A stretch of 64,000 nucleotides of DNA, from NCBI RefSeq assembly GCF_900520355.1, contig NZ_LS999521.1, forward strand, positions 2,666,001 to 2,730,000, read 5' to 3'. The first letter of the stretch is position 1, and every line of letters starts with the position of its first letter. The notes below the pieces were generated by a model. It was not told the DNA's origin, made no database searches, and saw only the letters and a program-made list of their open reading frames with translations. Both the position numbers and the translations under genes were made by a program. Below, one piece after another: positions 8,499 to 17,592 of the stretch. Source of the DNA: Acinetobacter calcoaceticus (GTDB lineage: Bacteria; Pseudomonadota; Gammaproteobacteria; Pseudomonadales; Moraxellaceae).

Positions 8499-10169
8499 AT
8501 GACAACAAACAATTATGACTATGATTATCTCATTATTGGTTCAGGCTTTGGCGGTAGTGTTTCTGCCTGCCGCCTAACCGAAAAAGGTTACTCAGTTGCC
8601 GTGATGGAAATGGGGCGTCGCTGGAAAGCTGAAGATTTTGCTAAAAATAACTGGAACTCCCGCCGTTGGATCTGGCGTCCAGGCATGAAGCTTTTCGGCT
8701 ATTTCAATATGCGTTTTTTTCGCCATGTCACCATTATTTGTGGTAACGCCGTAGGTGGCGGCTCAATTACCTATGCCAATACGTTACTTGTTCCGCCTGA
8801 ACATATTTGGGATGAAGGTACTTGGGCAGATGCTGCTGACTGGAAAAATGAAATGCCACAGCACTATGCTGAAGCAGAACGTATGTTAGGGGTAACTGAT
8901 AATAAAATTCTTGGCCCTGCCGATCACATGTTAAAGAAAATGGGGGAAGCTATCGGAGTGGGTCACACATTTAAACCGACTCGGGTTGCGACTTTTTTCC
9001 CACCCGAAGGTGAACAAGGCGGAAAGACCTACCCTGACCCATATTTTAATGGTGAAGGTCCAGACCGTGGGACATGTACAGCCTGTGGTGGCTGCATGAC
9101 GGGTTGTAAACACAATGCAAAAAATACTTTAGATAAAAACTATTTGTACTTTGCCGAAAAAAATGGCGCAAAGGTTTATGAAGAAACCAAAGTCGTTGAC
9201 GTTAAACCGCTCAATGGTAAAGCTGATGGTAGCGATGGCTATGAAGTAACTACTGAATGCTCAACCTCATGGTTTAATAAACAGCGTCGTACATGGCGAG
9301 TACGCAACGTGATTTTCTCGGCATCTTCTTTGGGTACTCAAGAGATGTTGTTCCGCTTAAAACAGTCTGGTTCTCTGCCAAATATTTCTGATGACTTGGG
9401 TAATCGAGTTCGTACTAATGCCGAGTCAATTTTAGGGGTTCGTTTCTTTGGTAAAGAGGTCGACATGAGCAAAGGTGTTGCGATTGGGTCAAGCATTTAT
9501 ATTGACCATGACACTCATATTGAAGCAACTCGCTACCAAAACGGTTCCGATGCAATGGGTCTCATGTGTACTTACATGGCAAAAGGCAAACCCGGTTGGA
9601 CACGTATTTTCTTTTGGTTATGGGCGTTGATCTGCCATCCATTTATTTTTCTACGCATGAGTAATCCAGTTGGTTTTGCGCGTCAAACCTTAATTTTCTT
9701 GGTCATGCAAACAGCAGATGCCTCAATTAACATGCGCTTGAAACGTAACTGGTTTTGGCCTTTTGGCAAGGTTTTATCGAGTGAGGGCCAAAAGCTACCA
9801 GTTTATATTCCGCAGGCCAATACTTTTACCGAAAAGGTGGCCAAAATGTTTAATGGGCATCCCATGACGACCATTACAGAAATTTTGTTCAACGTGCCCT
9901 TTACAGCGCATTGCATGGGTGGTTGTGCCATTTCTTCAAGCCCCGAACAAGGCGTTGTTGATGGGCAGAACCGTGTGTTTAACTATAAAAACTTATATGT
10001 AGTCGATGGTTCAATGTTAGGTGCCAATTTAGGTGTTAACCCGAGTTTAACCATCACAGCTCTAGCAGAACGTGCAATGTCGTATATTCCTGCTAAAAAC
10101 ACTTTAGACGAACATCAAGATGATACATCAGAGGCAGAAATCTTAGAGATTACAAAAGTGCCTGCTTAA
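8499..10169 (+). CDS. GMC family oxidoreductase (cholesterol-oxidase-like)
   Basis: 556 residues. The N-terminal FAD motif is GSGFGG at about 14-19. The middle has a cysteine-rich CTACGGCMTGC segment, and the C-terminus carries HCMGGC and the conserved VNPSLTITA closing segment of the GMC fold. I chose the ATG at 8499 because AGGAG precedes it by about 9 bp; earlier in-frame starts at 8415 and 8454 fall inside the esterase gene. It probably oxidises a primary or secondary alcohol and completes the alcohol/ketone/ester sequence of this cluster. CxxCxxC motifs recur in a subgroup annotated as cholesterol-oxidase-like; a sterol substrate is not supported here. Confidence 0.88.
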   Translation: MTTNNYDYDYLIIGSGFGGSVSACRLTEKGYSVAVMEMGRRWKAEDFAKNNWNSRRWIWRPGMKLFGYFNMRFFRHVTIICGNAVGGGSITYANTLLVPPEHIWDEGTWADAADWKNEMPQHYAEAERMLGVTDNKILGPADHMLKKMGEAIGVGHTFKPTRVATFFPPEGEQGGKTYPDPYFNGEGPDRGTCTACGGCMTGCKHNAKNTLDKNYLYFAEKNGAKVYEETKVVDVKPLNGKADGSDGYEVTTECSTSWFNKQRRTWRVRNVIFSASSLGTQEMLFRLKQSGSLPNISDDLGNRVRTNAESILGVRFFGKEVDMSKGVAIGSSIYIDHDTHIEATRYQNGSDAMGLMCTYMAKGKPGWTRIFFWLWALICHPFIFLRMSNPVGFARQTLIFLVMQTADASINMRLKRNWFWPFGKVLSSEGQKLPVYIPQANTFTEKVAKMFNGHPMTTITEILFNVPFTAHCMGGCAISSSPEQGVVDGQNRVFNYKNLYVVDGSMLGANLGVNPSLTITALAERAMSYIPAKNTLDEHQDDTSEAEILEITKVPA

Positions 10170-10190
10170 AATATAGATTTGTTTTATAAA

Positions 10191-10220
10191 AAAAAAGCCT
10201 ATTTAAAAATAGGCTTTTTT
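10191..10220. terminator. Bidirectional intrinsic terminator between convergent genes
   Basis: AAAAAAGCCTATTT (10191-10204) pairs with AAATAGGCTTTTTT (10207-10220). A and T runs on the two sides let it work on either strand, ending both the GMC gene and the OsmC-YcaO gene. Confidence 0.85.
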
Positions 10221-10236
10221 TATTTAACTTTTTAAA

Positions 10237-12435
10237 TTACATCGCCACGGCTTTAGCGCGGGCTGCATGTAATTTTTTATAGCTCTCGATCAGACGTAAA
10301 TGGCGATCGAGCCCTTCTAGTTTCATGCTGGTTGGTGTTAAACCATAGAAACGAACACTACCATCGACAGAACCTAATACTGCATCCATTCGCGTGTCAC
10401 CAAACATACGGCGGAAATTAGTCAGATAGTCTTCAAGCTCTAGTTCTTCATCTAACATCACTTCAAGCACAACGTTCATACATTGATAGAACAAACCACG
10501 CTCAACCGTGTTGGTATTATATTGCAGGTAAGTTTCGACTAACTCTTTCGCTTCTTCAAATTGCTGTAAAGCAACATAAATCAACAATTTCAACTCTAAA
10601 ATTGTGAGCTGTCCCCAAACTGTATTGTCATCAAATTCAATGCCAATGAGTGTGGTGATTTCGGTGTAATCGTCTAATTCACATTCTTCTAAGCGCTCAA
10701 CCAACGCCTCAAGTTGTTCATCATCTAAACGGTGTAGATTTAGAATATCTTCACGGAATGAAAGTGCCTTATTGGTATTGTCCCAAATCAAATCTTCAAC
10801 GAGATAAATTTCTGAATAATCCGGTACTAAAATACGGCAAGTGGTCGCACCTAGGTGCTCATAAACTGCCATATACACTTCTTTGCCCATCTCTTCGAGA
10901 ATACCGAGCAATGTTGCAGCTTCGTCTGCATTCGACTCTTCGCCTTCTCCAGAAAAATCCCACTCAACAAAGTCATAGTCAGATTTAGAGCTAAAGAAGC
11001 GCCAAGATACTAAACCGCTTGAGTCAATAAAGTGCTCAACAAAGTTGTTCGGCTCAGTCACCGCATTACTTTGGAAAGTCGGTTGTGGTAAATCATTTAA
11101 GCCTTCGAAACTACGACCTTGAAGCAGCTCAGTCAAACTACGCTCTAAGGCAACTTCAAAACTTGGATGTGCACCAAACGATGCAAAAACACCACCAGTA
11201 CGCGGGTTCATCAAAGTCACACACATCACAGGGAACTGGCCACCTAACGATGCATCTTTAACTAAAACAGGAAAGCCTTGCTCTTCTAAACCTTTAATAC
11301 CAGCAACAATACTTGGGTATTTTGCTAATACTTCTTCAGGTACATCTGGAAGTGCAATTTCACCTTCCAAAATTTCACGTTTAACAGCACGTTCAAAAAT
11401 TTCTGACAAGCATTGAACTTGGGCTTCCGCCAAAGTGTTACCTGCACTCATACCATTACTTAAGTACAAGTTTTCAATTAAATTTGATGGGAAATATACA
11501 ACTTCATCGTCAGACTGACGTACAAAAGGCAGCGAACAAATGCCACGCTCTACATTACCTGAATTGGTGTCATATAAATGCGTACCAAGTAATTCATCAT
11601 CTGGATTGTAAATCTCAAGACAGTATTCATCTAAGATTTCTTGAGGTAATTCACCATTTGGGCCCGGTTTAAACCATTTTTCATCTGGATAATGCACAAA
11701 TTCAGCATTGGCAATATCTTCACCCCAGAACTGGTCGTTATAGAAGAAGTTACAGTTTAAACGCTCAATGAACTCGCCCAATGCAGATGCCAAAGCACTT
11801 TCTTTAGTTGCACCTTTACCATTGGTAAAACACATCGGAGACTGTGCATCACGAATGTGTAATGACCACACATTCGGGACAATATTACGCCAAGATGCGA
11901 TTTCAATTTTCATGCCCAAATTTGCCAAAATGGCTGACATATTGGCAATAGTTTCTTCTAATGGCAGGTCTTTACCTTGAATAAAGGTATGGTTTTCAGA
12001 AGTTAAACTTGGCAATAACAATGCTTGCGCATCTGCATCAATGCTTTCAACTTCTTCAATAATAAATTCGGGACCTGTTTGAATGACTTTTTTAACAGTA
12101 CAACGGTCAATCGAACGTAAAATCCCTTGGCGATCTTTCTCTGAAATATCGGCTGGCAGCTCAATTTGAATTTTAAAGGTTTGCTTGTAGCGGTTTTCAG
12201 GATCAACAATATTATTTTGCGATAAACGGATATTATCGGTTGGGATATCTCGAGCTGCACAATACACTTTTACAAAGTAAGCGGCACACAATGCTGACGA
12301 TGCTAAAAAATAGTCAAATGGTCCCGGTGCCGAACCGTCACCCTTGTAGCGAATTGGTTGATCGGCAATTACCGTAAAGTCATCGAACTTAGCTTCCTGT
12401 CGAAGATTGTCGAGATAATTAACCTTGATTTCCAT
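10237..12435 (-). CDS. OsmC domain/YcaO domain fusion protein
   Basis: 732 residues. Residues 1 to about 140 form an OsmC/Ohr-like domain with cysteines in the helix SALCAAYFVKVYC and in the DRCTVKKV segment. From about 165 on it is a YcaO ATP-grasp-like domain (SALGEFIERLNCNF, then GNTLAEAQVQCLSEIFERA and SLTELLQGR). A C-terminal helical, TPR-like region follows at about 570-720. The E. coli YcaO protein is about 586 residues and has been linked to beta-methylthiolation of ribosomal protein S12; here an OsmC domain is fused in front. The C-terminus lacks a proline-rich tail, so it is not the azoline-forming toxin-type YcaO. No precursor peptide gene is visible nearby. Confidence 0.9.
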   Translation of the reverse strand: MEIKVNYLDNLRQEAKFDDFTVIADQPIRYKGDGSAPGPFDYFLASSALCAAYFVKVYCAARDIPTDNIRLSQNNIVDPENRYKQTFKIQIELPADISEKDRQGILRSIDRCTVKKVIQTGPEFIIEEVESIDADAQALLLPSLTSENHTFIQGKDLPLEETIANMSAILANLGMKIEIASWRNIVPNVWSLHIRDAQSPMCFTNGKGATKESALASALGEFIERLNCNFFYNDQFWGEDIANAEFVHYPDEKWFKPGPNGELPQEILDEYCLEIYNPDDELLGTHLYDTNSGNVERGICSLPFVRQSDDEVVYFPSNLIENLYLSNGMSAGNTLAEAQVQCLSEIFERAVKREILEGEIALPDVPEEVLAKYPSIVAGIKGLEEQGFPVLVKDASLGGQFPVMCVTLMNPRTGGVFASFGAHPSFEVALERSLTELLQGRSFEGLNDLPQPTFQSNAVTEPNNFVEHFIDSSGLVSWRFFSSKSDYDFVEWDFSGEGEESNADEAATLLGILEEMGKEVYMAVYEHLGATTCRILVPDYSEIYLVEDLIWDNTNKALSFREDILNLHRLDDEQLEALVERLEECELDDYTEITTLIGIEFDDNTVWGQLTILELKLLIYVALQQFEEAKELVETYLQYNTNTVERGLFYQCMNVVLEVMLDEELELEDYLTNFRRMFGDTRMDAVLGSVDGSVRFYGLTPTSMKLEGLDRHLRLIESYKKLHAARAKAVAM

Positions 12436-12451
12436 GCTGGCACCTAAATAT

Positions 12452-12479
12452 TTTTATGTGTCAGCACAGACACATAAAA
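12452..12479. promoter_or_regulatory. Perfect 11-bp inverted repeat before the OsmC-YcaO gene
   Basis: TTTTATGTGTC (12452-12462) and GACACATAAAA (12469-12479) around a 6-nt centre, 17-44 bp before the start codon. It could be a dimeric operator or a 5' leader hairpin. The cognate regulator is unknown. Confidence 0.5.
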
Positions 12480-12623
12480 TTCTAAATATTGAAATATAAG
12501 CCGAATCACAGCGAAGAAATTGACTTAAAAAATGAGAGATTAAAGCCATGTGTTTAATGAACGAGTCAATTGGCTTTAATAAGATTGGCGTATTATAGAG
12601 TGATTTTGTGAAGTTGATAACTA

Positions 12624-12658
12624 AAGTTAAAACATTGATGCTCACAATGTTTTAACTT
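12624..12658. terminator. Long hairpin downstream of the vanP-like porin
   Basis: Perfect 14-bp arms (AAGTTAAAACATTG and complement) with a 7-nt loop. On the minus strand it is followed by TTTAGTTATC. It probably ends the transporter/porin transcript. Confidence 0.6.
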
Positions 12659-12685
12659 GTCTTTAATTTACTTAAATATTGAGCA

Positions 12686-13966
12686 TTAAAATTTAAAGGT
12701 GTAATCAACATTCAACCGTGTTTCATTTGCCGAGTGAAAGGTCATATTGCTTGGCATATCGTTACGATAGTGAGAAAAACGAGCTCGCATGCCTAGGCCT
12801 TTTAATTTCCCTTCAGGAATTTTATAGCCCAAATCAAACTCCATCGACTCTTCTTTAAATCGCTGATCGCCATATTGCAGCAAATCAATGTCTTCGCCTT
12901 TTGCATAGCGAGTCATAAAACGAAGACCATTTAATGAGACATCACCTAACTGCACATTTTTAAAATCATATTCATAACGAATCGAATAGACTTTTTCATC
13001 TTTATTCGAATAGTCTGAACTCATAAAATCAAGCACGACCGGACTTTCTGTTCCCGACAAAAACGGCAGACCTGTCGAGCCAAACGACTGCATGTAGCCC
13101 AAAGAAACCGTATGGTTTTGATAGTTCAAACCAAATAAACCACTCATATGGCGGTTATCGACCTCTCCTATTTTTTTGCTTCCAGTTTCTTCACTATTAA
13201 AAAAACGCACGTCACTTAAAAAATTAAGCTGATCGTTTAAAGGTTGTTTCCCGTTAAAACCCAAAAATTGTTGCTGGTAAATATCTTTTAGTTCGGCATG
13301 ATAAGCGCGTAAACGGTAGTCTTTTAATTGATAACTTCCTCCCAGCGTGTAAAAAGAATCAGTCATTGCTGCCTTATCAAAACGATGGTTAATGTTGTCT
13401 GTTCCAACATCTGTAAAGCGGATTGAATCGCGTTGACGCACCTCGTCGACATAAAATCCCTCTAATTGAAGATTTGGGATTTCATTTGAAACAAAGCGGA
13501 TACCGCGATAAGTCTGTGGGAACAAACGTGCTGGCGATGAAAATATGGTCGGTAATTGTGGAACCAGATCCCCCACAAAAAGCTCATTTTTTCTAAATTT
13601 GGCCTTACCTGTAATGCCTATTTTTCCATAATAATCATCACGTGAATTATCGGTATTGACTTGTAATAAGCCACTCCGTGCATAGTCATCGGCCCGACTT
13701 CCCATTAGGTTAAAGCCTGCCATTGCTAGTACATCAACACCGAAACCGACCGTACCCTCGGTATAACCAGACTGTCCTTTAAAAATTAAACCCTGCGCCC
13801 AATCTCTGGCAGCGGTATAGGGATATGGGTCTTTTTTATAGTCTCGGTCAAAGTAAAAATTACGCAGTGTCAGCTCAGCTTTACTGTCTGAAATAAACTC
13901 GGCATGCACAATTTGACTAAATAATGGGCACAAGCATACCCCCACCCATAATGGTGTCTTTTTCAT
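12686..13966 (-). CDS. vanP: OprD family outer membrane porin, vanP-like
   Basis: 426 residues with a Sec signal peptide ending in VHA and the OprD-family start (ELTLRNFYFDRDY). It has alternating beta strands and a C-terminal aromatic end (VDYTFKF), as outer membrane barrels require. It lies 31 bp downstream of an aromatic-acid transporter gene, so the two are probably one transcript. In A. baylyi a porin called VanP accompanies vanK. The symbol rests on this context and on memory of that locus, and I am less sure of the symbol than of the family. Confidence 0.88.
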   Translation of the reverse strand: MKKTPLWVGVCLCPLFSQIVHAEFISDSKAELTLRNFYFDRDYKKDPYPYTAARDWAQGLIFKGQSGYTEGTVGFGVDVLAMAGFNLMGSRADDYARSGLLQVNTDNSRDDYYGKIGITGKAKFRKNELFVGDLVPQLPTIFSSPARLFPQTYRGIRFVSNEIPNLQLEGFYVDEVRQRDSIRFTDVGTDNINHRFDKAAMTDSFYTLGGSYQLKDYRLRAYHAELKDIYQQQFLGFNGKQPLNDQLNFLSDVRFFNSEETGSKKIGEVDNRHMSGLFGLNYQNHTVSLGYMQSFGSTGLPFLSGTESPVVLDFMSSDYSNKDEKVYSIRYEYDFKNVQLGDVSLNGLRFMTRYAKGEDIDLLQYGDQRFKEESMEFDLGYKIPEGKLKGLGMRARFSHYRNDMPSNMTFHSANETRLNVDYTFKF

Positions 13967-13997
13967 TTCTTATCTCAACTATTTAATTTTTAATGGA

Positions 13998-15344
13998 TTA
14001 CGGCGCTGTTTTAAGAGAGTAGTTTTGCTCTTTTTTACTTCGGTAAAAAGCGCTACCCAGACTTAAAATCAGGAAAATAGCCAAAACAAAGACCACACCG
14101 TAATAGGCATAAAGCGTTGCGGGTGCAATGCCTTTATCCAGAAAAATCCCTGCAACCGTTGGCGATAAAATTGCCCCAATCCGACCAAAACCAATCGCAT
14201 AACCTACGCCGCGACTACGGATTTCGGCATCATAAATTGTTGGTGAAATAGAATATAAACCTGCCACACAGCCATTAATGAGTGTGCCAAGTAATAACCC
14301 CACCATGAGTGCGACACTCACTTGGGACGAGACTGCGACAAATAGAAAAACACAAGCAGAGGTTAGCCCTAAAAATAGGCTTAAGGCATAGAAAATTTTC
14401 ATGCGAGAGGCAAGTAAACCAATAATCGCTGCACCAAAAATACCGCCAATACTAATTAAAATACCAGTACTTACCCCTTGTTCAGGCGACATTCCCATTG
14501 AAATAAGAATTTTTGGCGTCCAGCTCATCACGAAGTAAAAACCAAACATCACTAAAAAGAACGCAAACCAAAGACAAAGTGTTTGGAACCCCAGCTGCCC
14601 TGCAAATAACTTACTGAGTTCACTGCCATTTTGTGTCGTATTTTTTTCATAGCGCGGCAGAACTGGTAACTCGTTAAGCTCCATACGATTTACAGTTGCA
14701 TTAATTCGTTCTAGAGCCTGTTTTGGTCGTTTCGCTAATAAATAATCTAAAGATTCAGGTAATAACCATGCGCTGATTAGCAACATTGCAATGGTGGTGA
14801 TCCCACCCGCTAAAAATATTGACCGCCAGCCTAAATGTTCAATCAACGCCAGTGACAATACTCCACCGAGTGTCGCGCCAATTCCATAACCTGTAGACAT
14901 TAAGCTAACAGCAAGACTGCGCCAGCGAGCGTTGGCATATTCACTTGCTAAAACATTACTGCTGGCAAGAATCCCACCTACCCCAATTCCTGTAATAAAC
15001 CGAAGTGCTGCTAACATGCCGTGGCTTTGTACAAAAGCACATGCCAACATGCTAAGGCCAGCAATAACAAGACAAATTAAAATGAGCAAACGACGACCAA
15101 TTTTATCGGCTAAAGGTGCAAGAAAAATGGAACCAGCAGCCATCCCAAAAAGTCCTGAACTAAGCAGCAAGCCAATTTGTGAGCCTGAAAGTGCCCATTC
15201 TGCCGACACGGATGGTGCAGTAAATGCCATCACCATTACATCAAAGCCATCAATAATATTGAGACAGATACAAATCAAAATGACGAACCATTGGTAACGG
15301 CTCATATTGTTTTGATTGATCTCACTCAGCACGTCTCTTTCCAT
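13998..15344 (-). CDS. vanK: MFS aromatic acid:H+ symporter (AAHS family), vanK-like
   Basis: 448 residues, 12 predicted membrane segments, with the AAHS hallmark DGFD in helix 1 (IIDGFDVMVMAF) and the MFS loop DKIGRR between helices 2 and 3. I set the start at 15344 because GGGAG lies about 8 bases upstream; the frame extends to 15377. It imports an aromatic acid by proton symport. Being upstream of a porin and facing VanR-type operator palindromes (15485 and 15600), it is most likely the vanillate/protocatechuate carrier VanK. Confidence 0.85.
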   Translation of the reverse strand: MERDVLSEINQNNMSRYQWFVILICICLNIIDGFDVMVMAFTAPSVSAEWALSGSQIGLLLSSGLFGMAAGSIFLAPLADKIGRRLLILICLVIAGLSMLACAFVQSHGMLAALRFITGIGVGGILASSNVLASEYANARWRSLAVSLMSTGYGIGATLGGVLSLALIEHLGWRSIFLAGGITTIAMLLISAWLLPESLDYLLAKRPKQALERINATVNRMELNELPVLPRYEKNTTQNGSELSKLFAGQLGFQTLCLWFAFFLVMFGFYFVMSWTPKILISMGMSPEQGVSTGILISIGGIFGAAIIGLLASRMKIFYALSLFLGLTSACVFLFVAVSSQVSVALMVGLLLGTLINGCVAGLYSISPTIYDAEIRSRGVGYAIGFGRIGAILSPTVAGIFLDKGIAPATLYAYYGVVFVLAIFLILSLGSAFYRSKKEQNYSLKTAP

Positions 15345-15484
15345 TTGTGTATCTCCCAATGTGGATAAGACATACACACGACACTGCTGATATGAGCGAT
15401 TGGGTGGTTATGCACATCCGTATCCATAATGACCTAGAGGAATATTTGTTTTTTGAGCATCCTGCTCTTTTTCTATACTGAATA

Positions 15485-15496
15485 TTTGGATCCAAA
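15485..15496. promoter_or_regulatory. Putative VanR operator (TTTGGATCCAAA)
   Basis: A perfect 12-bp palindrome differing by one symmetric pair from the VanR operator ATTGGATCCAAT known from Caulobacter. It lies about 140 bp upstream of vanK. Confidence 0.6.
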
Positions 15497-15599
15497 AAAT
15501 CAACAAAAATTTAAAACCTATTATTAAAAATTATATAAATACATAAATTATCTCACTATTAAATTATTAAAAACCTAAAATTAAGATGAGTTAAGATTT

Positions 15600-15613
15600 T
15601 TATGGATCCATAA
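15600..15613. promoter_or_regulatory. Putative VanR operator (TTATGGATCCATAA)
   Basis: A perfect 14-bp palindrome with the same GGATCC core, in the middle of the vanK-sulfatase divergent region. It could serve either direction. Confidence 0.55.
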
Positions 15614-15721
15614 TAAAAAATCTATTATGATCAACTCAGAGTGTTTTTTAGCCAAAATTAATCACTTACCAATAAGGATTCAACTCAATGAAAAGATTTA
15701 ACTTTCACTCTCAACAAAATA

Positions 15722-15734
15722 GCAGTTAAACTTA
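15722..15734 (-). promoter_or_regulatory. Putative HcaR-type operator, copy 1 before the sulfatase
   Basis: GCAGTTAAACTTA differs from the copy beside hcaK (TCAGTTAAACTTA) only in the first base. It fits the quasi-palindrome TNAGTTNAACTNA expected for a MarR dimer. Confidence 0.55.
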
Positions 15735-15817
15735 TAAAAATTTATATTAATAAAATAATTTAATTATAAAAACAATGAGTTAAAAATAGATTATTTTTTA
15801 TTTTATTGACTTTTTTG

Positions 15818-15830
15818 TAAGCTTAACTGA
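15818..15830 (+). promoter_or_regulatory. Putative HcaR-type operator, copy 2 before the sulfatase
   Basis: TAAGCTTAACTGA matches the copy beside hcaA (TAAGTTTAACTGA) except for one base. It is preceded by GT and followed by an ATTA-like flank in both places. It overlaps the probable promoter, about 70 bp before the start codon. Confidence 0.58.
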
Positions 15831-15860
15831 CATTATTTTCATTTAAGAAGTTTTAATTAA

Positions 15861-15872
15861 TTGCATGATGCA
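15861..15872. promoter_or_regulatory. TTGCATGATGCA element, sulfatase copy
   Basis: A quasi-palindrome that recurs as TTGCATGATGCAA at 27258-27270 before the CoA ligase gene. Its role is unknown. With the preceding A, 13 bases are shared. Confidence 0.35.
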
Positions 15873-15896
15873 TAAACACACAAAAGGATTGTTGTT

Positions 15897-17582
15897 ATGA
15901 AACTCAAAAGAGTAAGCCAACTTACACTGGGACTTTTTTTTGCCAGTCAATTGTTTTACACAGCGCAAGCAGCCCCTCCAAAAAATCAGCAGCCGCCTAA
16001 CATCATGATTATTTTGGCCGATGATCTTGGATTTTCAGATATTGGTGCGTATGGCGGCGAAATTAAAACACCTCATATTGATAGCTTGTTAAAACAAGGG
16101 AAAATGCTTTTTAATTTTCATGCCTCATCAATGTGCTCACCTACTCGTGCACAGCTTATGACAGGCGCAGACAACCACTTGGTCGGTTTAGGCGCCATGT
16201 ATGAAACTTCAAAACGACAAGAAAAATTGGTTGGAGCCGATAACCCGCGCGCACTACTCAAAATTGATGGATATTCAGGTCACTTAACGCAAAATGCTTA
16301 CACACTCGCCGAGATTTTAAAAACAAAAGATTATTACACCTTCATGGTCGGTAAATGGCACTTAGGCTATGCTCCCGAACAAAACCCTAAGGCTCGTGGT
16401 TTTGACCAATCTTTTGCTCTGCTCGATGGCTTCGATTTACATTTCAAAGACCAACCTAAAAATTATCCGCGTAACACACAATATACTGAAAACGGTCAAA
16501 AGGTTACATTGCCTGACAACTACTACTCAACAGATTTCTTCACACAAAAAGCGTTTGAGTACTTAGATAAAAATAAAGCGCAAAAGCCATTTTTTGCCTA
16601 TTTAGCCTACACCGCTCCTCACTGGCCAATTCAGGCACCTGCTCACTATAGAGACTTATACAAAGGTAAATACGATCAAGGCTACGACGCAATTCGCAAA
16701 CAACGCTTTGAAAGACAAAAGAAACTAGGCCTAATTCCTTTAAATGCAGAATATCCAACCGAACGTGGCAACCAAGCTCTACACACCAAAAACTGGAATG
16801 AGCTAACTCCACAAGAGCGCAAATATGAAGCCCGTAAAATGGAAGTTTACGCTGGCATGGTCACTCAGTTAGATGATCGAATTGGCGATGTCATTCAATA
16901 TCTAAAAAAGAATCATTTATATGACAATACTTTGATTGTATTTATGTCAGATAACGGCGCTGAAGGTGGTGATCATAATTTCCCAATGGGTGATGCCGAC
17001 AACCGTTATGAAAATATAGGAAACGTAAGCTCATATGTTTATATGGGACCACGTTGGGCCGAAGTGAGCAGTACACCATTTACCCACTGGAAGTCAGCCG
17101 CTTCAGAAGGCGGAGTGCGCGTTCCTTTTATTGTTAAATCCCCTGTTCAAATTTCTAAAGATCGCGGAATTAACAATAACTTTGCGACAGTCAGAGATAT
17201 ATTCCCAACTGCCATGGAATTAGCTGGCATTCAAAATAATCAAATTTATCCAGCTACAAGCACAAAAATTAAACCGTCTGGTTTTAGCTTGATTCCTGCT
17301 TTTAAAAACAATAATGCCCGCATTCGACCTGTTAATTATTATGACTTTAAAGAGTTGCATGGCAGCCGCTACGCCCAAACTGACGAATGGAAACTTGTCG
17401 AAAACTCACCTTCTAAATTTAAAAGCCACGGCTGGGAACTCTACAATTTAAAAAGAGATTTTAATGAACAACATAATGTTTACGCAGAACATCCAGAGAT
17501 CGTCAAAGTCTTAAATGACAAATATTTAAGATACGCCGATGAAAATGGTGTGATGGATTTTGAGCAATATAACAAAAAGTAG
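15897..17582 (+). CDS. Exported arylsulfatase (type I, cysteine-type)
   Basis: 561 residues with a Sec signal peptide ending in AQA at about residue 25. The sulfatase signature CSPTRAQLMTG starts at Cys80, the residue converted to formylglycine. The metal-binding pair is ADDLG (Asp42-Asp43), and the second metal site is SDNGAEGG near 350. Such enzymes hydrolyse sulfate esters, here in the periplasm. The next gene encodes the matching formylglycine-generating enzyme and a porin gene follows. Two HcaR-like and two VanR-like sites precede the gene, so aromatic sulfates such as ferulate or vanillate sulfate are plausible substrates. That is inference; general sulfur scavenging is the alternative. 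Confidence 0.92.
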   Translation: MKLKRVSQLTLGLFFASQLFYTAQAAPPKNQQPPNIMIILADDLGFSDIGAYGGEIKTPHIDSLLKQGKMLFNFHASSMCSPTRAQLMTGADNHLVGLGAMYETSKRQEKLVGADNPRALLKIDGYSGHLTQNAYTLAEILKTKDYYTFMVGKWHLGYAPEQNPKARGFDQSFALLDGFDLHFKDQPKNYPRNTQYTENGQKVTLPDNYYSTDFFTQKAFEYLDKNKAQKPFFAYLAYTAPHWPIQAPAHYRDLYKGKYDQGYDAIRKQRFERQKKLGLIPLNAEYPTERGNQALHTKNWNELTPQERKYEARKMEVYAGMVTQLDDRIGDVIQYLKKNHLYDNTLIVFMSDNGAEGGDHNFPMGDADNRYENIGNVSSYVYMGPRWAEVSSTPFTHWKSAASEGGVRVPFIVKSPVQISKDRGINNNFATVRDIFPTAMELAGIQNNQIYPATSTKIKPSGFSLIPAFKNNNARIRPVNYYDFKELHGSRYAQTDEWKLVENSPSKFKSHGWELYNLKRDFNEQHNVYAEHPEIVKVLNDKYLRYADENGVMDFEQYNKK

Positions 17583-17592
17583 GAAAAACCAG

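Larger units (their letters stand above)
15345..15896. promoter_or_regulatory. Divergent control region between vanK and the arylsulfatase gene
   Basis: A very AT-rich region of 552 bp without a convincing gene. It holds two GGATCC-centred palindromes, two copies of the TNAGTTNAACTNA quasi-palindrome and a TTGCATGATGCA element, each listed separately. A possible sulfatase promoter has TTGACT at 15806-15811 and a weak CATTAT at 15831-15836. Confidence 0.65.

Noticed and set aside
10237..12435. YcaO as part of an azoline peptide (TOMM) biosynthetic cluster
   Set aside because: No precursor peptide, cyclodehydratase partner, dehydrogenase or exporter nearby, and no proline-rich C-terminus.
12454..12645. 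A 63-residue minus-strand reading frame between the OsmC-YcaO and porin genes
   Set aside because: It covers the inverted repeat and a terminator hairpin, lacks a ribosome site and resembles no protein I know.
15345..15896. A small RNA or peptide gene in the vanK-sulfatase gap
   Set aside because: The region is AT-rich with operator-like repeats. I found no convincing frame with a ribosome site and no terminator.
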